From the NCBI GenBank assembly GCA_964456185.1, contig CAYVZZ010000068.1:1-11436 (forward strand): a stretch of DNA of 11,436 nt, written 5' to 3'. Positions 7,727 to 11,436 of the stretch are shown one piece after another (position 1 is the stretch's first letter; each line of letters begins with the position of its first letter). Below the pieces are notes generated by a model. That model was not told the DNA's origin and made no database searches. It worked only from the letters and a program-made list of their open reading frames with translations. The stretch comes from CAYVZZ01 sp964456185. GTDB lineage: Bacteria > Pseudomonadota > Gammaproteobacteria > Pseudomonadales > Alcanivoracaceae. The position numbers and the translations under genes were made by a program.

Positions 7727-7755
7727 CATGGATATTGATATAAATCAAATCCATG
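7727..7755. repeat. Extended dyad around the FNR box, purC-tpx spacer
   Basis: CATGGAT (7727-7733) and ATCCATG (7749-7755) form outer arms that flank the FNR-type box, with a single unpaired A at 7734. As RNA or cruciform this is a 12-base-pair stem with a 4-base ATAA loop. No T run follows, so it does not look like an intrinsic terminator for purC. Confidence 0.65.
7735..7748. promoter_or_regulatory. FNR/Anr-type binding site upstream of tpx
   Basis: TTGAT-ATAA-ATCAA is an exact match to the FNR/Anr consensus TTGATnnnnATCAA. Its centre is 116 bases upstream of the tpx ATG. A weak -10 candidate GATGAT at 7775-7780 with no recognisable -35 would put the box near the -41.5 to -45 position typical of an activated class II promoter. 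E. coli tpx is reported to respond to anaerobic regulators, which fits; binding here is inferred. Confidence 0.6.
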
Positions 7756-7857
7756 ATTAAGCTGTCTCTTGTTCGATGATTGCAGGTAGCGGCCTTGAAA
7801 AGCCAAGCCGCTGCCTCCAGTTCACTACTGAATACTTATCCATTCAAGGAGACACTT

Positions 7858-8355
7858 ATGTCCAGCGTTAAATTCCATGGCGACGCCGTTAATGTATCTG
7901 GCGAACTCCCTGCAGTCGGTTCACAAGCGCCCGACTTCTCTCTCACCAATGGCGACCTGGCCGATGTCTCACTGAAAGACTTCGCCGGCAAGCGCAAAGT
8001 GCTTAACATCTTCCCCAGTGTGGATACCCCGGTATGCGCCAACTCGGTACGCGCTTTCAACAAGCGTGCTGCCAGCCTCGATAACGCCGTGGTGCTGTGC
8101 ATTTCCGCCGACCTGCCGTTCGCGCAAGGCCGCTTCTGCGGTGCCGAAGGCATTGATAATGTCACGACTCTCGGCATGCTGCGCAACCGCGACTTCCTCG
8201 ATGCCTATGGCGTAAAAATGACCGACGGCCCCTTGGCCGGCATTGCCGCCCGTGCCGTTGTCGTGTTGGATGAAAACGACAAGGTGGTTTACACCCAACT
8301 GGTAGACGAAGTCACCGACGAGCCGGATTACGACGCAGCGATTAACGCGCTGTAA
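7858..8355 (+). CDS. tpx: Thiol peroxidase (atypical 2-Cys peroxiredoxin)
   Basis: Tpx reduces hydrogen peroxide and organic hydroperoxides using thioredoxin. The 165 residues have the full thioredoxin-like peroxiredoxin fold. The peroxidatic cysteine is C60 in SVDTPVCANSVR and the resolving cysteine is C94 in GRFCGAEG, the spacing found in E. coli Tpx (C61/C95). C81 in VVLCISADLPFAQ is also conserved. The family signature IFPSVDTPVC and the ARAVVVLDENDKVVYTQLV stretch are intact. I chose ATG 7858 because AAGGAG at 7846-7851 lies six bases upstream; a longer reading from a TTG at 7780 adds 26 unconserved residues. It is a single gene with its own upstream regulatory region and a strong downstream terminator. 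Confidence 0.97.
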   Translation: MSSVKFHGDAVNVSGELPAVGSQAPDFSLTNGDLADVSLKDFAGKRKVLNIFPSVDTPVCANSVRAFNKRAASLDNAVVLCISADLPFAQGRFCGAEGIDNVTTLGMLRNRDFLDAYGVKMTDGPLAGIAARAVVVLDENDKVVYTQLVDEVTDEPDYDAAINAL

Positions 8356-8371
8356 GCGGTCGGAACACATC

Positions 8372-8416
8372 GCATAAAGAAGCTTGGCGGGGCGACCTGC
8401 CAGGCTTTTTTTATGC
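8372..8416 (+). terminator. Rho-independent terminator after tpx
   Basis: AAGCTTGGC (8380-8388) pairs with GCCAGGCTT (8399-8407), nine pairs with one G-U, around a 10-base loop, followed by a seven-T run at 8406-8412. Outer bases GCATAAA (8372-8378) and TTTATGC (8410-8416) extend the symmetry, so it could also work from the minus strand, although no minus-strand gene ends here. Confidence 0.85.
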
Positions 8417-8428
8417 ATAACAGAAAAC

Positions 8429-8448
8429 ATATCAAATTATTTTGATAT
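8429..8448. promoter_or_regulatory. Probable SahR operator
   Basis: Perfect inverted repeat ATATCAAA-ttat-TTTGATAT, eight-base arms and a four-base spacer. This size and AT-rich symmetry are typical of ArsR-family operators. It lies 29 bases upstream of the sahR start and covers the -35 box at 8442-8447, so binding would block RNA polymerase. No second copy is present in the window. Confidence 0.75.
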
Positions 8449-8470
8449 TGCTGCCCGATTGCTCTAGTAT
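8442..8470 (+). promoter_or_regulatory. sahR-metK promoter, predicted leaderless
   Basis: TTGATA (8442-8447) and TAGTAT (8465-8470) are separated by 17 bases, a good sigma70-type pair. Transcription would start about 7-8 bases past the -10 box, at roughly 8477-8478, which is the A of the sahR ATG. No Shine-Dalgarno precedes that ATG, consistent with a leaderless message. Confidence 0.6.
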
Positions 8471-8477
8471 CAGCCCA

Positions 8478-9473
8478 ATGACGACTGCCGTTGCCGAACA
8501 AGATACCTTGCAACCTTTGGGCGCTTTTATGCAAGCCGCCGCCAAGCCCCTGCGCTTGCGCATTTTGCAGCTGCTCGGTTTTAGCAGCTTCGGCGTGTTG
8601 GAGCTGGTCACTATGCTGGACATGCAGCAATCCGGGGTGAGTCATCACCTGAAGCTGCTGGCCAAGGCGGGTTGGGTGACCACGCGCCGCGAAGGCAACC
8701 ATATTTTTTATCAGCGTTTGCTGCCGCGCTCGGATGCGCCTTTTTGTCAGTTGAAACGCCAGGTTTTTAAGGAATTGGATGCCCAGGCGTTGGCGCCGGA
8801 TGTGCAGCAGCGACTGGAAGCCATTCAGGCGCAGCGGGCGCAACAAAGTCGTGATTTTTTTGCGCGTAATGCGGCCTTGTTCGCCGAGCGACAGGATTTA
8901 ATCGCCGAACATCAAGTGTACGACGACCAGGCAGCCAAATTATTACAACTGCTGTGTCCCGCTGGTGGTGACAGTGCTTTGGAAATTGGCCCGGGCGAAG
9001 GGCATTTTTTGTTGCGTCTGGCCGAGCGTTTTCGGCGGGTAATCGGCTTGGATACAGAAGCTGCTCTGATTCAGCAGGCCAGCGACCGGGTGGCACAAGC
9101 CGGTTTGCAGAAAAAAGTGACATTGCAACAGGGCGAATGGCCAAGCCAGCGCCCCGATTCGCCGCAAGATTTGCTGGTGCTTAACATGGTGCTGCATCAC
9201 CTGCCGGCACCACGAGAGGCGATTCGCGCCTGTGGTCAGGCGCTGCGCGCTGGCGGCAAGCTGCTGGTCACCGAGTTGTGCCAGCATCAGCAAGACTGGG
9301 CAAAAGAAAGTTGTGGCGATTTGTGGCTGGGGTTTAGTGAGCCCGAGTTGACAGAGTGGGCAGCACAGGCGGATCTCGTGTTGGTTGAAAGCCAGTTCGC
9401 CGCGCAAAAGAATGGTTTCCAAATACAATTTTTAGGTTTCGAAAAAAAGCCGGACAAACCGGCAGTGGAGTAA
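8478..9473 (+). CDS. sahR: SahR-type regulator: ArsR HTH fused to SAM methyltransferase domain
   Basis: A 331-residue one-component regulator. Residues about 15-85 form an ArsR-type winged helix with AAKPLRLRILQLLG, recognition-helix region QQSGVSHHLKLLAKAGWV (50-67) and wing TTRREGNHIFYQRL; the metal-binding ELCVCD motif of ArsR/SmtB is absent. Residues about 145-325 are a class I methyltransferase fold: motif I ALEIGPGEGHFL (167-178), acidic loop VIGLDTEA with D192, DLLVLNMVLHHLPAP (231-245) and LRAGGKLLVTEL (256-267). This architecture beside metK and ahcY matches SahR, the SAH-responsive repressor of the SAM cycle in Proteobacteria; the methyltransferase domain probably binds SAH/SAM as effector. 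Whether it also methylates anything is unknown. ATG 8478 starts the conserved domain at the usual distance. The start of metK follows three bases after its stop, so the two are co-transcribed. Confidence 0.82.
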   Translation: MTTAVAEQDTLQPLGAFMQAAAKPLRLRILQLLGFSSFGVLELVTMLDMQQSGVSHHLKLLAKAGWVTTRREGNHIFYQRLLPRSDAPFCQLKRQVFKELDAQALAPDVQQRLEAIQAQRAQQSRDFFARNAALFAERQDLIAEHQVYDDQAAKLLQLLCPAGGDSALEIGPGEGHFLLRLAERFRRVIGLDTEAALIQQASDRVAQAGLQKKVTLQQGEWPSQRPDSPQDLLVLNMVLHHLPAPREAIRACGQALRAGGKLLVTELCQHQQDWAKESCGDLWLGFSEPELTEWAAQADLVLVESQFAAQKNGFQIQFLGFEKKPDKPAVE

Positions 9474-9476
9474 AAC

Positions 9477-10634
9477 ATGACAGACTACACCACCTTTACC
9501 TCTGAGTCGGTCTCCGAGGGGCATCCCGACAAAATGGCCGACCAGATTTCCGATGCCGTGCTCGACGCCATCTTCACCGAAGACCCGCAAGCGCGTGTCG
9601 CCGTGGAAACGCTGGTGAAAACCGGCATGGCCGTGGTCGCCGGCGAAGTGCGCACCAGCTCCTATGTCGAGCTGGAAGACATTGTGCGCCAAGTGGTGCT
9701 GGACATTGGTTACAACTCCTCCGAGGTGGGTTTCGACGGCGCCAGCTGTGCCGTGCTGAATGCCATTGGTCACCAAAGCGCCGATATTGCTCAGGGTGTG
9801 GACGAAGGCAACGCCAAAGAGTTGGGCGCAGGCGACCAAGGACTGATGTTTGGTTACGCCAGCAACGAAACCGACACCCTAATGCCGGCCCCCATTTATT
9901 ACGCTCACCGCTTGGTGGAGCGTCAGGCCGAGCTGCGTAAAAGCGGCGAGCTGGAGTGGTTGCGTCCGGATTCCAAAAGCCAAATCACCCTGCGTTATGA
10001 AAATGGCAATCCGGCCGCCGTCGATGCGCTTGTGTTGTCGACCCAACATGCCGACACCATTGGCTTGAAAGACCTGCAGCAACAGGTGCTCGAACACATT
10101 GTGAAGCCGGTGATTCCGGCCGAATGGCTGCATAGTGACACCCTCTATCACATCAACCCCACCGGCAAATTCGTCATCGGCGGCCCCATGGGCGACTGTG
10201 GCCTCACTGGCCGCAAGCTGATTGTTGATACCTACGGCGGCATGGCACGTCATGGCGGCGGTGCCTTCTCGGGTAAAGACCCGTCGAAAGTGGACCGTTC
10301 CGCTGCTTATGCAGGCCGTTATGTAGCCAAGAACATTGTGGCGGCAGGTCTCGCCGACAAGTGCGAAATCCAGGTGAGCTATGCCATTGGCGTGGCCGAG
10401 CCCACTTCCATTTCCATTAATACCTTCGGCACCGGTAAAGTCAGCGATGACACCATCGTGCGCTTGGTACGTGAAGTATTCGACCTGCGCCCCGGCGGCA
10501 TCATTGACATGCTCGACCTGCGCCGCCCGATTTACCGCAAAACGGCCACCTACGGCCACTTCGGTCGCGAACTTCCCGAGTTCACCTGGGAGAAAACCGA
10601 CCGCGCCGACGCCCTGAAAAAAGCCGCCGGATGA
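9477..10634 (+). CDS. metK: S-adenosylmethionine synthetase
   Basis: Makes S-adenosylmethionine from methionine and ATP with release of phosphate and pyrophosphate; cytosolic homotetramer in the family. The 385 residues match the family length (E. coli 384). Motifs: SEGHPDKMADQISDAVLDA (14-32, with H16 of the catalytic loop and D18), signature 1 GAGDQGLMFGYA (117-128), PTGKFVIGGPMGDCGLTGRK (228-247), and signature 2 GGGAFSGKDPSKVD (260-273) with its catalytic lysine and aspartates. GGAG at 9467-9470, six bases before ATG, overlaps the last sahR codons, so metK is tightly coupled to sahR and should be under the same operator. A hairpin-capable sequence and a REP-like element separate it from ahcY. 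Confidence 0.98.
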   Translation: MTDYTTFTSESVSEGHPDKMADQISDAVLDAIFTEDPQARVAVETLVKTGMAVVAGEVRTSSYVELEDIVRQVVLDIGYNSSEVGFDGASCAVLNAIGHQSADIAQGVDEGNAKELGAGDQGLMFGYASNETDTLMPAPIYYAHRLVERQAELRKSGELEWLRPDSKSQITLRYENGNPAAVDALVLSTQHADTIGLKDLQQQVLEHIVKPVIPAEWLHSDTLYHINPTGKFVIGGPMGDCGLTGRKLIVDTYGGMARHGGGAFSGKDPSKVDRSAAYAGRYVAKNIVAAGLADKCEIQVSYAIGVAEPTSISINTFGTGKVSDDTIVRLVREVFDLRPGGIIDMLDLRRPIYRKTATYGHFGRELPEFTWEKTDRADALKKAAG

Positions 10635-10642
10635 AAATGACA

Positions 10643-10666
10643 GGACGCCCGAATACCGGGCGTTCC
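10643..10666 (+). terminator. GC-rich hairpin after metK, weak or partial terminator
   Basis: ACGCCCG (10645-10651) and CGGGCGT (10657-10663) form a seven-pair stem with a five-base loop; outer GGA/TCC can extend it with one bulge. Only TT follows, so it is a poor intrinsic terminator. It may attenuate or stabilise the metK message while letting some transcription continue to ahcY. Confidence 0.45.
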
Positions 10667-10688
10667 AATCCCGACTAAACAAAACACC

Positions 10689-10714
10689 CTGTAGGAGCGG
10701 ACCTTGTCCGCGAC
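10689..10714 (+). repeat. REP-like palindromic element in the ahcY leader
   Basis: The sequence TGTAGGAGCGGAC begins a unit with a short stem GCGGAC-ctt-GTCCGC (10697-10711) followed by GAC. The GTAGGAGCGG head and the adjoining palindrome are the hallmark of the REP elements of Pseudomonas and related gammaproteobacteria, which are mobilised by RAYT (TnpA-REP) proteins. One copy is seen, unpaired, and no RAYT gene is in the window. It lies 26 bases upstream of the ahcY start. Confidence 0.7.
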
Positions 10715-10739
10715 CCAACGACGAATATCGAGGAAAACC

Positions 10740-11436
10740 ATGACAGCTCAAGCCCAAACCACGACCACCAACGACTATAAAGTCGCCGACATCACCCTCG
10801 CCGACTGGGGGCGTAACGAAATCGCCATCGCCGAAACTGAAATGCCGGCACTCATGGCCATTCGCGAAAAATATCGTGCCGAGCAGCCCCTCAAAGGCGC
10901 GCGTATCCTTGGCTGCATCCACATGACTATCCAAACCGCCGTTCTCATCGAAACCCTGAAGGCCTTGGGTGCCGAGGTACGCTGGTCATCCTGCAATATC
11001 TTTTCCACTCAGGACCATGCCGCGGCTGCCATTGCCGCAGGCGGCACACCGGTATTCGCCTGGAAAGGTGAGACCGAAGAAGAGTACGTCTGGTGTCTGG
11101 AGCAAACCTGCCAGGACGGCAACGGCAACCTCTGGGATGCCAACATGATTCTCGATGACGGCGGCGACCTCACCGCGCTGATTCACGAGAAACACCCGGA
11201 AATGCTGGACAAAATCCACGGCGTCACCGAAGAAACCACCACCGGCGTGCACCGCTTGTACGACATGCTGAAAAAAGGCGAGCTGAAAGTGCCCGCCATC
11301 AACGTCAACGATTCCGTTACCAAGAGCAAAAACGACAACAAATACGGCTGCCGCCACTCGCTCAACGACGGTATCAAGCGCGCCACCGACCATCTGCTGG
11401 CCGGCAAAAAAGCGCTGGTTATCGGCTATGGCGACG
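10740..11436 (+). CDS. ahcY: S-adenosylhomocysteine hydrolase (3' end outside window)
   Basis: NAD-dependent enzyme that splits S-adenosylhomocysteine into adenosine and homocysteine, removing the inhibitor of methyltransferases and completing the SAM cycle begun by MetK. The window holds 232 codons of a protein normally about 430-470 residues. Motifs: the substrate-binding segment GCIHMTIQTAVLIETL (58-73, with H61), WSSCNIFSTQDHAAAAI (82-98), EETTTGV (164-170) and NDSVTKSKNDNKYGCRHS (190-207), whose K195 and D199 correspond to catalytic residues of the family. The final VIGYGD starts the NAD-binding Rossmann loop and is cut by the edge. ATG 10740 has GAGGA five bases upstream. It lies 105 bases after metK, and may be read from the sahR-metK promoter or from an unrecognised promoter in the spacer. 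Confidence 0.97.
   Translation, partial: MTAQAQTTTTNDYKVADITLADWGRNEIAIAETEMPALMAIREKYRAEQPLKGARILGCIHMTIQTAVLIETLKALGAEVRWSSCNIFSTQDHAAAAIAAGGTPVFAWKGETEEEYVWCLEQTCQDGNGNLWDANMILDDGGDLTALIHEKHPEMLDKIHGVTEETTTGVHRLYDMLKKGELKVPAINVNDSVTKSKNDNKYGCRHSLNDGIKRATDHLLAGKKALVIGYGD

Noticed and set aside
7780..7857. Upstream TTG start adding 26 residues to Tpx
   Set aside because: The extra residues do not belong to the family N-terminus, and AAGGAG is correctly placed for ATG 7858.
8442..8477. Upstream TTG start adding 12 residues to SahR
   Set aside because: The codon lies inside the operator and -35 box, and a transcript from the visible promoter would begin downstream of it.
8328..8846. 172-codon minus-strand open frame
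   Set aside because: It runs antisense through the tpx end, terminator, operator and the sahR HTH region; all explained by conserved plus-strand elements.
10690..10739. SAH riboswitch upstream of ahcY, as known in pseudomonads
   Set aside because: The leader contains GGAGCGG but lacks the GAGGAGCGCUGC core and the downstream pseudoknot partner. The palindromic GCGGAC-ctt-GTCCGC fits a REP element better. A covariance search would settle it.
9879..10934. 351-codon open frame on the minus strand across metK and the ahcY start
   Set aside because: It is antisense to two clearly conserved enzymes, has a His/Gly-rich composition typical of the reverse of GC-biased codons, crosses the intergenic spacer, and shows no recognisable domain.

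Overview
The window looks like a piece of a gammaproteobacterial chromosome. The base composition is moderately GC-rich, every gene is a close match to a recognisable gammaproteobacterial family, and the order tex / ompR / envZ resembles the Pseudomonas tex-amgR-amgS neighbourhood. Together with the sahR-metK-ahcY block this suggests the Pseudomonadales/Cellvibrionales part of the class; the genus cannot be read from the sequence. I see no insertion sequence, integrase, tRNA, rRNA or CRISPR array. Coding density is high and no gene-free stretch exceeds about 160 bases.

Left part (1-4427). On the minus strand are the N-terminal three quarters of tex (running off the left edge) and, upstream of it, a single-domain response regulator of the PilH type with its own hairpin terminator. 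A 159-base divergent region containing a strong imperfect hairpin separates pilH from the plus-strand ompR-envZ operon, an envelope or osmotic stress two-component system.

Middle part (4354-6706). Two minus-strand genes, an acyl-CoA-thioesterase-like double hotdog protein followed by a 14-helix DHA2-type drug exporter, converge on envZ. The last 74 bases of envZ and of the exporter gene overlap antisense, and the overlap covers exactly the non-conserved EnvZ tail.

Right part (6707-11436), all plus strand. purC (long form) has a consensus -10 box. tpx (atypical 2-Cys peroxiredoxin) sits behind a perfect FNR/Anr-type box embedded in a larger dyad and ends in a strong terminator. Then comes a SAM-cycle block: an ArsR-type regulator fused to a SAM methyltransferase domain (SahR type), metK three bases later, and ahcY, which is cut by the right edge. 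MetK makes SAM, methyltransferases turn it into SAH, and AhcY clears SAH, so the regulator most likely senses SAH/SAM and controls the genes that make and recycle them. In front of sahR a perfect 20-base inverted repeat overlaps the -35 box of a good sigma70-like promoter whose predicted start of transcription falls on the sahR ATG. That gives an autoregulated, probably leaderless, operon head. A REP-like palindrome lies in the metK-ahcY spacer.

Most genes here are well-known housekeeping or stress functions. The items worth a second look are regulatory: the sahR operator/leaderless promoter, the tpx FNR dyad, the envZ/exporter overprint, and the hairpin between the two divergent response regulators.
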